Shown: positions 16,271 to 24,559 of the stretch, piece after piece
Numbering within the stretch: the stretch's first letter is position 1
Layout of the letters: each line of letters opens with the position of its first letter
NCBI GenBank assembly: GCA_910587895.1
Contig: CAJUOE010000263.1
Location: forward strand, 1 to 26,566
Source of the DNA: an uncultured Lachnospiraceae bacterium
GTDB taxonomy: Bacteria > Bacillota > Clostridia > Lachnospirales > Lachnospiraceae
Direction of reading: 5' to 3'
DNA length: 26,566 nucleotides
Program-made: the position numbers and the translations under genes
The notes under the pieces: generated by a model
What the model saw: the letters and a program-made list of their open reading frames with translations, nothing else
Told to the model about the DNA's origin: nothing
The model's database searches: none

Positions 16271-16299
16271 ACTATAACAAGACGATAAAATGATTGCAA
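16271..16299 (-). promoter_or_regulatory. Promoter of the sigma pair
   Basis: TTGCAA (16294-16299), 17 bases, TATAGT (16271-16276) on the minus strand. The predicted start near 16264 gives a leader of about 118 nt containing the inverted repeat. It looks like a housekeeping promoter rather than a self-recognised ECF promoter. Confidence 0.65.
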
Positions 16300-16304
16300 G
16301 AGCT

Positions 16305-17504
16305 TTACTGGAATATTTCCACACTCCTTGTGAGGATTCCCTGCATATATGCAATTGCAGTTCCATAATTCGTAATTGCTATACCCTGGTCTTGGGCACA
16401 TTTCAAGCGATATTTCATTTCACGCTCATTCAACATACATCCCCCGCAATGAATAATAAGTTTATATTCCGATAATTCCTCCGGAAATTCCATACCGGAT
16501 GAGAATTCAATTCCAAGCTCCCTTCCGGTATATGATTTCAGCCAGCGCGGAATCTTCACAGAGCCAATGTCATCACACTGCCGGTGATGCGTACACCCTT
16601 CAGAAATCAGCACCCTGTCCCCATCCTGCAGCCGTTCTATTGCCTCCGCTCCCTGTACAAGCAGATCCAGGTTTCCTTTGTAGCGTGCAAATAAAATTGA
16701 AAATGAAGTCAGCGGAATTTCCCGGGGCGTATCTGCGCTGACCCTGGCAAACGCCTGGCTGTCCGTAATCACCATTGCCGGTTTCTTTCCCAGCTTTTCA
16801 AGGGTCTCCTTCAATTCATGTTCCCGGACGACGACAGATACCGCATGTGATTCCAAAATATCACGGATCGTCTGCTGCTGTGGCAAAATCAGCCTCCCCT
16901 TGGGGGCCGCAGAATCAATCGGCACAACAAGCACGACAAAATCCGATGGTTTTAATAAATCGCCTACAATTCGCCGGCCGTTCTCCCGGGGCGCTGCAAG
17001 ACGCGCAATTTTCTCTTTCAGCTCCTCAATCTGAAATCCCGTTCTGGCGCTGATCCTCACGATATTTTCCGTTTCTTCGGATAGAGCCGGCAGAACATCC
17101 TGAGGTTTTCTCAGATCTTCTTTGTTGACCGCCAATACAAAAGGAATCTCTTTCTCCCGGAATATCCCAAGCAGCTCCTTTTCTGTCTCGGATACGCCCG
17201 CCGTTCCATCCAGCACAAGCACCGCAACATCTGTTTTATTTAAAATCTGCTTCGTCTTACGTACCCGCAATTCCCCGAGCGTTCCCACATCATCAAACCC
17301 AGGCGTATCAATCACTACCACTGGGCCCACCGGAAGCAGCTCCATTGCTTTTTGTACCGGATCCGTCGTGGTTCCCTTCACCTCGGAGACAACAGCCAGT
17401 TCCTGGCCTGTCACCGCGTTGACAACGCTCGACTTCCCCACGTTTCTCCTTCCAAAAAAACCGATATGTACACGATCCGCAGATGGCGTACTATTTAAGC
17501 TCAT
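16305..17504 (-). CDS. hydF: [FeFe]-hydrogenase H-cluster maturation GTPase HydF
   Basis: HydF is the scaffold and carrier that assembles the 2Fe subcluster, made with HydE and HydG, and delivers it to apo-hydrogenase. The 399-residue protein has an N-terminal Era/TrmE-like GTPase domain with GRRNVGKS (18-25), DTPG (66-69) and NKED (127-130). The C-terminal iron-sulfur site has C304-T-H306 and H352-C353-x-x-C356, the expected CxH...HCxxC pattern. GGAGGG is 7 bases before the ATG. It follows the TM1266-type gene closely. hydE and hydG are not in this window. Confidence 0.96.
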   Translation of the reverse strand: MSLNSTPSADRVHIGFFGRRNVGKSSVVNAVTGQELAVVSEVKGTTTDPVQKAMELLPVGPVVVIDTPGFDDVGTLGELRVRKTKQILNKTDVAVLVLDGTAGVSETEKELLGIFREKEIPFVLAVNKEDLRKPQDVLPALSEETENIVRISARTGFQIEELKEKIARLAAPRENGRRIVGDLLKPSDFVVLVVPIDSAAPKGRLILPQQQTIRDILESHAVSVVVREHELKETLEKLGKKPAMVITDSQAFARVSADTPREIPLTSFSILFARYKGNLDLLVQGAEAIERLQDGDRVLISEGCTHHRQCDDIGSVKIPRWLKSYTGRELGIEFSSGMEFPEELSEYKLIIHCGGCMLNEREMKYRLKCAQDQGIAITNYGTAIAYMQGILTRSVEIFQ

Positions 17505-17517
17505 GTTAAGTCCCTCC

Positions 17518-17769
17518 TTAGGTCAAGATTTTCGAATACGCTGCCTTGCTGCTAATCCCCTTCAGATTTCCCAGCCTGCCGGAAAGCGTGCTGATGACGT
17601 CCTGGGGTGCATCCACTGCAATGCTGATAATATTGATATCTTTTTTCGGATAAGGAATGCCCATCCTTCCAATGATATATGCCCCATATTCATGAAGAAT
17701 CTGATTCAGCTCCTCCACCGATGACTCTTCTTCCACAATAATTCCAATAATTGCCACTCTCGATTCCAT
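17518..17769 (-). CDS. TM1266-type putative iron-only hydrogenase system regulator
   Basis: A small (83-residue) ACT-like/NikR-C-like protein of the family linked to [FeFe]-hydrogenase maturation genes and predicted, not proven, to be a regulator. Visible features are RVAIIGIIVEEESSVEELN, GAYIIGRMGIPYPKKDINI and SGRLGNLKGISSKAAYSK, matching the family pattern as I know it. The ATG at 17769 is preferred over the ATG at 17784, since AAAGGA is 6 bases before it and the farther ATG overlaps the previous stop with a poor ribosome site. It lies directly between the 76-residue gene and hydF. Confidence 0.85.
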   Translation of the reverse strand: MESRVAIIGIIVEEESSVEELNQILHEYGAYIIGRMGIPYPKKDINIISIAVDAPQDVISTLSGRLGNLKGISSKAAYSKILT

Positions 17770-17780
17770 ATCATTTCCTT

Positions 17781-18011
17781 TCATTCCTCAAACTCCACGG
17801 TCACAAAAAACCCCTTGGGCGTCTCTTTGATCTCCACAACTTTCCCCTCTTTGGATTTCAGCCGCTCGGAAAACGAATAATTTGCAGACATGGCGTATGC
17901 CTTGCCCAATGTATAGTAATAAGAGGTAGGCAGCTTTCCCTCTGTAACAGGAAGAACCTCCCCCTCTTTCAGCAGCCCGGTACGCTCCATTTTAAATTCC
18001 ATCTGCCGCAT
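17781..18011 (-). CDS. Small protein of unknown function, 76 residues
   Basis: I do not recognise this family. The protein is charged with no membrane segment or signal peptide. It carries a TSYYYTLGKAYAMSANYSF stretch and a Lys/Glu-rich C-terminal half likely to be beta strands (GKVVEIKETPKGFFVTVEF). It is probably real: GGAGGGG lies 6 bases before its ATG, and its stop is tightly packed against the TM1266-type gene. The sequence reads well as an operon member, which suggests, without proving, a link to hydrogenase maturation. A structured spacer separates it from trkH. Confidence 0.7.
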   Translation of the reverse strand: MRQMEFKMERTGLLKEGEVLPVTEGKLPTSYYYTLGKAYAMSANYSFSERLKSKEGKVVEIKETPKGFFVTVEFEE

Positions 18012-18023
18012 AATTTTCCCCTC

Positions 18024-18116
18024 CTTCCGCCTTTAAGGTATCGGCACGCGACGCCTTGCGTCTCCTGCCATGTCGGCGGAAGCCATGAGAGAAATGCTAC
18101 GCATTTGCCTTCCGCC
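18024..18116 (-). promoter_or_regulatory. Hairpin cluster between trkH and the 76-residue gene
   Basis: On the minus strand GGCGGAAG (18109-18116) can pair with CTTCCGCC (18075-18082), enclosing an AAATGC-GTA-GCATTT hairpin (18092-18106). A second GGCGGAAG (18024-18031), fused to the ribosome site of the next gene, could pair with the same CTTCCGCC instead. In between lies a GACGC-AAG-GCGTC hairpin (18050-18062) inside a GGCA/TGCC stem. It is either a cis-regulatory RNA or an intergenic palindromic repeat. Confidence 0.5.
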
Positions 18117-19556
18117 TCAAGAACGTTTCCATGTATAAGGCGTAAACAGCAACAGCAGCGGAAACAGCTCCAGACGTCCCGCCAGCATATCAAACATCAG
18201 CACATACTTTGCCGGCTGTGAAAACACGGAAAAATTAGCGGTCGGCCCCACCTGTTCCAGACCCGGCCCGATATTGTTGAGGGTCGCTGCCACTGCCGTG
18301 AAATTCGTTGTAAAATCAAGGTTGTCCAGCGAAATCAAGACAAGGGAAATACAGTAAACCATCATATATGCGATAAAGAATACCGAGATGGAGCGCAATA
18401 TTTCCTTGTTGACCACATGATATTCAAACGACACCTGACGCACCCGTTTGGGGTGAATCAGGTGAGAAAGCTCATTCTTAACCATTTTCATCATGATCAC
18501 GATGCGGGAAACTTTGATCCCGCCTCCGGTACTTCCGGCACAGGCGCCCACAAACATGAGGACAACCAGTATTACTTTTGAAAACTGCGGCCACAAATCA
18601 AAATCCGCCGTAGAATATCCAGTCGTCGTGATAATCGACGCCACCTGGAACGCCGCGTGGTGGAACGCCTCAAACAGCGACCGGAAACTGCCACGGATAT
18701 TGATCGTAATCAATACGATTGCAGCCAGAATGATACCCAGATAATAGCGCATTTCCTCACATTTCAATGCCTGCAAAGGCTTTTTCGCCCGAAACAGATA
18801 ATACACGTTAAAATTGATTCCAAACAATATCATGAAGATTGTTATGATCACCTGCGAGGGAATCGAATAACTCCCGATACTGCTGTTCAGTACGCCAAAA
18901 CCTCCCGTACCCGCAGTACCAAACGACAGCGTCATGGCCTCAAAAGGTGACATTCCGGTAATCAGAAGAAGTATAATCTGTACCACCGTCAGGAAAATAT
19001 AAATCTCGTACAAAAGACGCGCTGTGTGCCGCACCCGCGGCACCAGCTTGCCAACGGTTGGCCCCGGGCTCTCCGCCCGCATCAGATGCATATTGTAGCC
19101 GCCAGCCAGCGGAAGAATCGCCAGAATCAGCACCAGCACGCCCATACCGCCAATCCAGTGGGTAAAGCTGCGCCAGAACAGGTTGCATTTGCACAACGCC
19201 TCCACATCCGTCAGAATACTTGCACCGGTAGTCGTCAGACCGGAAATTGTTTCAAACAGCGCGTCCGTATAACTCGGAAACTGCCCCGACAAAAACAAGG
19301 GCAGCGCTCCCGTAATACTCAACAGTATCCAGCTCAAGGATACGGTTACAAATCCTTCCCGCGCATAAAATACCGTACTCTTTGCCTTCTTTAACTTGCC
19401 AAGCCCGCCCAGCAAAAGACAGGAAATCATTACAACGCCATACGCCCAGCCTTCACGCTCTCCATAGATGAGCGCCACCATGCAGGGCAACGCTAAAAAA
19501 TATGCCTGAAATTCCAGAACACGACAGAGAATATATCTGATAATTGAGTAATTCAT
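18117..19556 (-). CDS. trkH: TrkH/KtrB-family potassium uptake channel subunit
   Basis: Integral membrane K+ translocator with four pseudo-repeated pore segments. The four filter sequences are visible: SGLTTTGAS (105-113), TAGTGGFG (214-221), TTTGYS (310-315) and NNIGPG (427-432). GACAGSTGGGIK at 337-348 fits the mobile loop of the third repeat. Hydrophobic segments run throughout the 479 residues. AGAGGAA precedes the ATG. It begins 20 bp after trkA, its cytosolic gating partner, and is probably co-transcribed. Confidence 0.95.
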   Translation of the reverse strand: MNYSIIRYILCRVLEFQAYFLALPCMVALIYGEREGWAYGVVMISCLLLGGLGKLKKAKSTVFYAREGFVTVSLSWILLSITGALPLFLSGQFPSYTDALFETISGLTTTGASILTDVEALCKCNLFWRSFTHWIGGMGVLVLILAILPLAGGYNMHLMRAESPGPTVGKLVPRVRHTARLLYEIYIFLTVVQIILLLITGMSPFEAMTLSFGTAGTGGFGVLNSSIGSYSIPSQVIITIFMILFGINFNVYYLFRAKKPLQALKCEEMRYYLGIILAAIVLITINIRGSFRSLFEAFHHAAFQVASIITTTGYSTADFDLWPQFSKVILVVLMFVGACAGSTGGGIKVSRIVIMMKMVKNELSHLIHPKRVRQVSFEYHVVNKEILRSISVFFIAYMMVYCISLVLISLDNLDFTTNFTAVAATLNNIGPGLEQVGPTANFSVFSQPAKYVLMFDMLAGRLELFPLLLLFTPYTWKRS

Positions 19557-19576
19557 AATCCGTTCCTCTTCCTTTG

Positions 19577-20932
19577 TTACCGCAATATATCCTTTAAATC
19601 GCTGAATCCCTGATTCGTAGTGACAACCACCACCGTATCGCCAAGCATAATGGAATCCTGGCCTCCCGGCGTAATGATAATGCCCTTGCGGTTAATACAG
19701 GCAATCAGCAGATTATCCTTTAATCGCAGCTCCTTCAGCGGTACCCCTACCAGCTCCGACTGTTCGTTAACACGGAATTCCAGGGCCTCCACCTTATTCT
19801 CAATCAAACGATACAGGGTCTCCACATTACTGCCAATGGAATTCTGCATGGCACGGACATACTGAAGTATATACTCCGCCGTAATATTCTTCGGGTAGAG
19901 AATGCTGCCCAGGTCAAGACTGTCAATAATTTCATCGTAAGATGTGCGGTGAACCTTGGTAATCGTCTTCGCCTTCGAAATCTTCTTTACAAAAAGACTG
20001 AGCATGATATTCTCCTCATCCCGGCTGGTCCATGACACAAAGGAATGTACACGCGGCAGGCCTTCCTCATAAATCAGGTTGCGATCCGTTCCGTCACCGT
20101 GGATGATCAACGCCTGAGGCAGCAGTTCACTGAGCTCATTGCAGCGCTCTTTGTCCTGTTCTATAATCTTAATTTCAATTCCCATGGGCAAAAGCTGCTT
20201 TGCCAGATAATAGGTTGTCTCCCCGCCTCCAATAATCATGCAGCTTTTGATACGGTTGTTCGCCATACCGATTTTCCGGAAAAATTCATTCGCATTCCTT
20301 GAAGACGAGACCACTGAAATCACATCTTTCTCACGCAGCTCAAAACTTCCATCCGGAATAAACACCTCGTCGCCGCGCTCAACCGTACATATCAGCACAT
20401 CGCATCCCAGCCCGCCCGAGATATAGGTCAAAGGACGTCCATGCAACACAGAGCCCTCTCCCAGTTTGCATTTTAAAAGCTCTACCCTTCCCTTCGCAAA
20501 GGTATCCACCTTAATTGCGGAAGGAAATTTTAAAAGTCTGGAAATCTCAGAAGCTGCCGCAAATTCGGGATTGATAATCATGGACAGCCCCAGTTCCTCC
20601 TTAATATAGGAAATTTCTTTGTTGTATATGGGATTACGCACTCTGGCAATGGTATTGCACCCACCTGCCTTTTTGGCAATCAGGCAGCAAAGAAGGTTCA
20701 GTTCATCCGAGGTAGTCACCGCAATCATTAAATCTGCGTCTTCTATTCCGGCCTCATTCTGGACAGCAAAACTTGCTCCATTTCCTACGATACCCATGAC
20801 ATCGTACTGATTGACCATCGCTTCTGCTGTCTTTCCATCCACATCTATCACCGTAATATTATGACCTTCTTTACTCAGCTGCTCGGTCAGGGTTGTCCCT
20901 ACATTTCCACAACCCACTATGATAATCTGCAT
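19577..20932 (-). CDS. trkA: Trk potassium uptake regulator TrkA, double RCK
   Basis: Cytosolic NAD(H)/nucleotide-binding subunit that gates the TrkH channel. At 451 residues it has two RCK (TrkA-N plus TrkA-C) units. The first Rossmann loop is VGCGNVG (residues 6-12), followed by VIDVDGK. The second begins MIIGGGETTYYLAKQL in mid-protein. The ATG at 20932 has AGGAGG 5 bases upstream and gives the classical MQIIIVGCGNVG start. The longer frame from 20962 adds ten residues of no family match. It is followed by trkH. Confidence 0.95.
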   Translation of the reverse strand: MQIIIVGCGNVGTTLTEQLSKEGHNITVIDVDGKTAEAMVNQYDVMGIVGNGASFAVQNEAGIEDADLMIAVTTSDELNLLCCLIAKKAGGCNTIARVRNPIYNKEISYIKEELGLSMIINPEFAAASEISRLLKFPSAIKVDTFAKGRVELLKCKLGEGSVLHGRPLTYISGGLGCDVLICTVERGDEVFIPDGSFELREKDVISVVSSSRNANEFFRKIGMANNRIKSCMIIGGGETTYYLAKQLLPMGIEIKIIEQDKERCNELSELLPQALIIHGDGTDRNLIYEEGLPRVHSFVSWTSRDEENIMLSLFVKKISKAKTITKVHRTSYDEIIDSLDLGSILYPKNITAEYILQYVRAMQNSIGSNVETLYRLIENKVEALEFRVNEQSELVGVPLKELRLKDNLLIACINRKGIIITPGGQDSIMLGDTVVVVTTNQGFSDLKDILR

Positions 20933-20999
20933 GGTTTCCTCCTGTTCGTGTACAATCTGCACAAAATCTTTTGTTTATTCTGTTTTCACCTTTTGGCGG

Positions 21000-21896
21000 T
21001 TATTTTGCATCAAATTTCCGAACCAGTCCCAGTCCAATCGGATAAGGCCCGGTATGAACGCCGATTGTCGCCCCGATCTGGAATATCTCAATGGCGTCAT
21101 AACTGGAATATGTCTTCATGGATGCAAGCAGTTCATCACGGAATGATACCGCCTCCTCATAATCATAACCATATCCTACTACAATCTGATAATCATCCGG
21201 CGATTCCCCGATTTTCGCAAAATGCTCCTTCGTCTGCTCAATCAGGCGCTTCATCGCTTTTTTCCGGCTCCTGGTAATGCCCGTGGGGAAAATTTCTCCT
21301 TCACGCAGCATAATCAGCGGCTTAATTCCCAATGTTGAGGCTGCATTTCCCATCACCTTGCCAATTCTGCCGCCATGAATCAGGTATTCGTAATTTCCAA
21401 CGGTGAAAATAATCCTGCCAGTTGCCTTGATACGCTCAATTTCTGCAAGCGTCTCCTCAAAGGAAAGCCCCGCCTGCTGCATCCGCACGGCTTCGAGCGT
21501 CAAAAGCCCCTGCAGCACCGTATTGACCGTCGTATCCACAACCTCAATTTTCACATCCGGATATTCCTCTTTCAGGGAATCAGCCGCCGTCTTTGCTGAA
21601 TTGTAAGAACCGCTGAACTTAACGGTTATGCACAGACAGATAATGTCCTTGCCCTCTTTGGCATAAGGCGTAAATGCCTCCACATAATCCTGCACCGATG
21701 GCAGGGAAGATTTGGGAAACTGTTTGGGGTTATCCACCATCTGCTGATAGAACTCGCGGACGCCGATTTCCTCGATCTCCTTTTTGTAGGTTTTGCCATC
21801 AAATGTCACATAAAACGGTACGACCTTAAGTCCCGCTTTCTGTGAAATCTCCTGCCCCAGATCGCAGGAACCGTCTGTTATAATCTGATACGCCAT
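21000..21896 (-). CDS. DegV family fatty-acid-binding protein
   Basis: A 298-residue DegV/EDD-fold protein. Members (FakB-type) bind a fatty acid so that the kinase FakA can phosphorylate it for lipid synthesis, though many DegV proteins are uncharacterised. The family start TDGSCDLGQE (residues 7-16), the FPKSSLPSVQDYVEAF region with its binding Ser, and the GGRIGKVMGNAASTLGIKP segment are visible. AAAGGA is 6 bases before the ATG. It lies 39 bp after ybaK and 67 bp before trkA. No FakA gene is in the window. Confidence 0.92.
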   Translation of the reverse strand: MAYQIITDGSCDLGQEISQKAGLKVVPFYVTFDGKTYKKEIEEIGVREFYQQMVDNPKQFPKSSLPSVQDYVEAFTPYAKEGKDIICLCITVKFSGSYNSAKTAADSLKEEYPDVKIEVVDTTVNTVLQGLLTLEAVRMQQAGLSFEETLAEIERIKATGRIIFTVGNYEYLIHGGRIGKVMGNAASTLGIKPLIMLREGEIFPTGITRSRKKAMKRLIEQTKEHFAKIGESPDDYQIVVGYGYDYEEAVSFRDELLASMKTYSSYDAIEIFQIGATIGVHTGPYPIGLGLVRKFDAK

Positions 21897-21935
21897 GTTT
21901 TTTCCTTTCTTTTTATATTCTCTTATAATGTGATA

Positions 21936-22412
21936 CTAAAACTCTTCCACGCTTGCTCCGGTAACTGCGAGAAAATCCTCCGCCGTAAGACACAGCGTCG
22001 TTCCGACTCTTCCTCCGCTTATATAGATGTTCTCATAATCCAGTGCAGATTTGTGCAGAAATACCGGATATGGTTTCTTCATCCCCAATGGACTGCAGCC
22101 GCCGCGCACATATCCGGTGACTGCCTTGATATCCTTCATGGGAATCATCTCTATGGATTTCTCTCCGGCAAGTTTCGCCGCCACCTTTAACGGCACTTCT
22201 TTTGCAACCGGGAGTACAAACACATAATACTGTCTGCTTTTGCCCTGGAGCACCAATGTCTTAAAAGACTGTTCCGGCGCTACCCCATTCTTCCTGGCCG
22301 TATGAATTCCATCAATAAACTCATCACACTCATACTGAAGTACCTCATAGGGTATTTTCTTTTTATCCAGAATCCGCATGGCATTTGTCTTAATTTCTTT
22401 TGTCTTCGCCAT
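21936..22412 (-). CDS. ybaK: Cys-tRNA(Pro)/Cys-tRNA(Cys) deacylase, YbaK/EbsC type
   Basis: A 158-residue trans-editing enzyme that hydrolyses mischarged Cys-tRNA(Pro), correcting an error of prolyl-tRNA synthetase. Typical sequences are TNAMRILDKKKIPYE at the N-terminus, QSFKTLVLQG, GYVRGGCSPLGMKK and SGGRVGTTLCLTAEDF. The start at 22412 (MAKTKEIKTNAMR) is preferred over the ATG at 22436: GGGGG is close upstream and the extra eight residues do not match the family. A near-consensus promoter lies about 150 nt upstream. Confidence 0.93.
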   Translation of the reverse strand: MAKTKEIKTNAMRILDKKKIPYEVLQYECDEFIDGIHTARKNGVAPEQSFKTLVLQGKSRQYYVFVLPVAKEVPLKVAAKLAGEKSIEMIPMKDIKAVTGYVRGGCSPLGMKKPYPVFLHKSALDYENIYISGGRVGTTLCLTAEDFLAVTGASVEEF

Positions 22413-22571
22413 CTTTCCCCCTACTGCAAGATCCATCTGACCGGCAGGTTCCCTGCTCCTTATCTGTTCTCATCAAACACTTTCCGGTAAATGGCAAAAC
22501 GGAAGAAATGCTGACTCCTCAGCGCCTCCTCCGTCTCCATCAATCATACCAGTCGTCAGATTCTAAACAGC

Positions 22572-22600
22572 ATCATAGCACGAAAAATTACTTGTGTCAA
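22572..22600 (-). promoter_or_regulatory. Near-consensus promoter of ybaK-degV
   Basis: TTGACA (22595-22600), 17 bases, TATGAT (22572-22577) on the minus strand, the best promoter match in the window. The start near 22565 leaves about 150 nt of leader before ybaK. That leader shows only a small GCTGA/TCAGC hairpin. The 22437-22661 gap contains no supported gene. Confidence 0.75.
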
Positions 22601-22661
22601 CGTTCTCATTATCATCTGGTTTTTAATACTATATCCGCCGTATCATTATCTCTCAAACTCG

Positions 22662-23675
22662 TTACTGATTGGATATTTCTACGAGTTTCTCCAACACATG
22701 GTACGCCCTGCCGGAATCTATGGACTCCTCTGCCATATGAATTCCATCCTCTATGCTATCGGCAATTTTACCGGCATAGAGAGTTGCGCCCGCATTCAAT
22801 AATACGATATCTCTTTTGGCTCCCCTCGCCTGCCCTTTGAGAATTTCCGTGGTAATTTCCGCGTTTTGTTTCCCATCGCCGCCCTGAAGTTCTTCCAGCG
22901 TCACCCTCTGGAAACCGAACTGCTCCGGCGTCACCTCATAAGTACGCACCTTACCATCCTTAATCTCGGAGACCGTCGTCTTGCCCGTCAAAGTAAACTC
23001 ATCCATACAGTCCTCACCGCTTACCACAAACCCGCTTTCCACCCCGAGATTATGCATCGCCTTTGCCATCAGTTCCGTCAAAGCCGGGTCATATACGCCG
23101 ACAACCATGCACCTTGCATCGGACGGATTGGCAAGAGGCCCCAGAATGTTAAATACAGAACGAATTCCCATCTCTTTGCGCGCCTGCCCTACATATCGCA
23201 TGGATTTGTTAAAGCTTGGCGCAAACATGAATCCCAGCCCTGCTTCCTCCACACATTTTGTCACAACCTCCGGCTCTGCCATAATATTGACGCCCAACGC
23301 CTCCAGCACATCCCCGGCGCCGCTCTTGCTGGAAATGGAGCGGTTTCCGTGCTTTGCAATGGGAATGCCCGCACCCGCAGCCACAAACGCGGAAGTTGTG
23401 GAAATATTAAATGTAAATGTACGATCCCCGCCGGTTCCAACCAAATCTACATAATTTTTCGTATTCGGCATGATATGCTTTGCCTTTTCTTTCAAGACCG
23501 ACGCAAATCCCGTCAACTCCTCAAGCGTTTCCCCTTTCATGCGCATGGCAGTAAGAAATGCGCCGAGCTGCGCCTGTGTGCTCTCCCCGCTCAACATCAT
23601 GTTCATGACATTTTTTGCCTCTTCCTGTGTCAGATTCTGTCCGTCTACTACTTTCTGAATTGCTTCTTGCATCAT
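22662..23675 (-). CDS. trpD: Anthranilate phosphoribosyltransferase
   Basis: Transfers phosphoribose from PRPP to anthranilate, the second dedicated step of tryptophan synthesis. The 337-residue protein has DLVGTGGDRTFTFNIST (GTGGD at 80-84) and KHGNRSISSKSGAGDVLEAL (108-127), the PRPP and anthranilate sites. AAAGGA is about 10 bases before the first of two adjacent ATGs. It lies downstream of trpA after an 86-bp gap, instead of the usual position ahead of trpC, so the operon order is rearranged. No terminator hairpin is obvious after the stop. Confidence 0.97.
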   Translation of the reverse strand: MMQEAIQKVVDGQNLTQEEAKNVMNMMLSGESTQAQLGAFLTAMRMKGETLEELTGFASVLKEKAKHIMPNTKNYVDLVGTGGDRTFTFNISTTSAFVAAGAGIPIAKHGNRSISSKSGAGDVLEALGVNIMAEPEVVTKCVEEAGLGFMFAPSFNKSMRYVGQARKEMGIRSVFNILGPLANPSDARCMVVGVYDPALTELMAKAMHNLGVESGFVVSGEDCMDEFTLTGKTTVSEIKDGKVRTYEVTPEQFGFQRVTLEELQGGDGKQNAEITTEILKGQARGAKRDIVLLNAGATLYAGKIADSIEDGIHMAEESIDSGRAYHVLEKLVEISNQ

Positions 23676-23761
23676 AATCTCTCATTCCTTTCTATCCTCT
23701 AATCGCTTATATCGTTTTATCGTTTCATCCTGAAAAACTTTTTTTAAATACATTCTGTGAA

Positions 23762-24559
23762 TCACAGCTCATTTAACTCCTTCTTAAACCGGCTGCAATA
23801 ATCCGCCGCTGTTTGAGGATTATAATCATTCGCCTCCAATAAGCGGATAAAATGCGAACCTACGATTGCACCGTCAATCACATCCCGCATCGGCTGGACG
23901 TCTTTCGCCTGCTCAATGCCAAATCCCATCATCACCGGTATCTTCGATACCGCTTTTACTTCCGAGAGGTAACGCAGGATTTCCCGGTGGAAATTCCCGC
24001 TCTGCCCGGTCACGCCCATACTGGAGACACAGTAGACAAAGCCCCGTGCGCCTTCCAGAATTTCCGGGATACGTTCTGCCGATACCGGAGATACCAGCTG
24101 AATCAAAACCGGCGCACCTTCCCTCTGCAAAGCTTCTTTTATTTCATCCTGTTCTTCCATCGGCAAATCAGGAATGATCAATCCGTCCACGCCGCCTGCG
24201 ATGCATTCCTCTACAAATTTATCGAGGCCAAAATGCAGCGCCGTGTTATAGTACATCATGAAAACCACCGGTACGGTTACGCCCTCCGCGCGAACCTCCT
24301 TCATCAAAGCAAACACTTTTTTCAAGTTTGTACCACGTAAAATGGACTGATAGGAGGCTTCCTGAATTACCGGGCCGTCCGCCACCGGATCAGAAAATGG
24401 AATTCCAAGCTCCAGCACGTCAACCCCTGCCCGTTCCTGTGCTTTTATCAATTCCTTACAGCCCGCCATATCCGGCAGCCCTGCCGTCATATAAGTGATA
24501 AATGATTTCTCGTTTTTTATCTTTAACTCCTGCATTTTCTGTTCGATTCTGTTTTGCAT
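23762..24559 (-). CDS. trpA: Tryptophan synthase alpha chain
   Basis: Cleaves indole-3-glycerol phosphate to indole, which is tunnelled to TrpB. The catalytic acids are Glu50 in LELGIPFSDP and Asp61 in VADGPVIQ, matching Glu49 and Asp60 of the Salmonella enzyme. Phosphate-binding segments GVTGQSG and GFGIEQAKDV follow. Length (265) is normal. Its ATG overlaps the trpB stop as TAATG, which favours coupled, equimolar synthesis of the alpha and beta chains. Confidence 0.98.
   Translation of the reverse strand: MQNRIEQKMQELKIKNEKSFITYMTAGLPDMAGCKELIKAQERAGVDVLELGIPFSDPVADGPVIQEASYQSILRGTNLKKVFALMKEVRAEGVTVPVVFMMYYNTALHFGLDKFVEECIAGGVDGLIIPDLPMEEQDEIKEALQREGAPVLIQLVSPVSAERIPEILEGARGFVYCVSSMGVTGQSGNFHREILRYLSEVKAVSKIPVMMGFGIEQAKDVQPMRDVIDGAIVGSHFIRLLEANDYNPQTAADYCSRFKKELNEL

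Noticed and set aside
22473..22547. 24-codon open frame in the ybaK leader
   Set aside because: No ribosome site ahead of the ATG, Gly/Glu-rich arbitrary sequence, and no regulatory codon run.
23676..23761. Possible promoter or terminator between trpA and trpD
   Set aside because: There is a short CTGTGA/TCACAG palindrome at the trpA stop and an A/T-rich run, but no stem plus T-run and no convincing -35/-10 pair.
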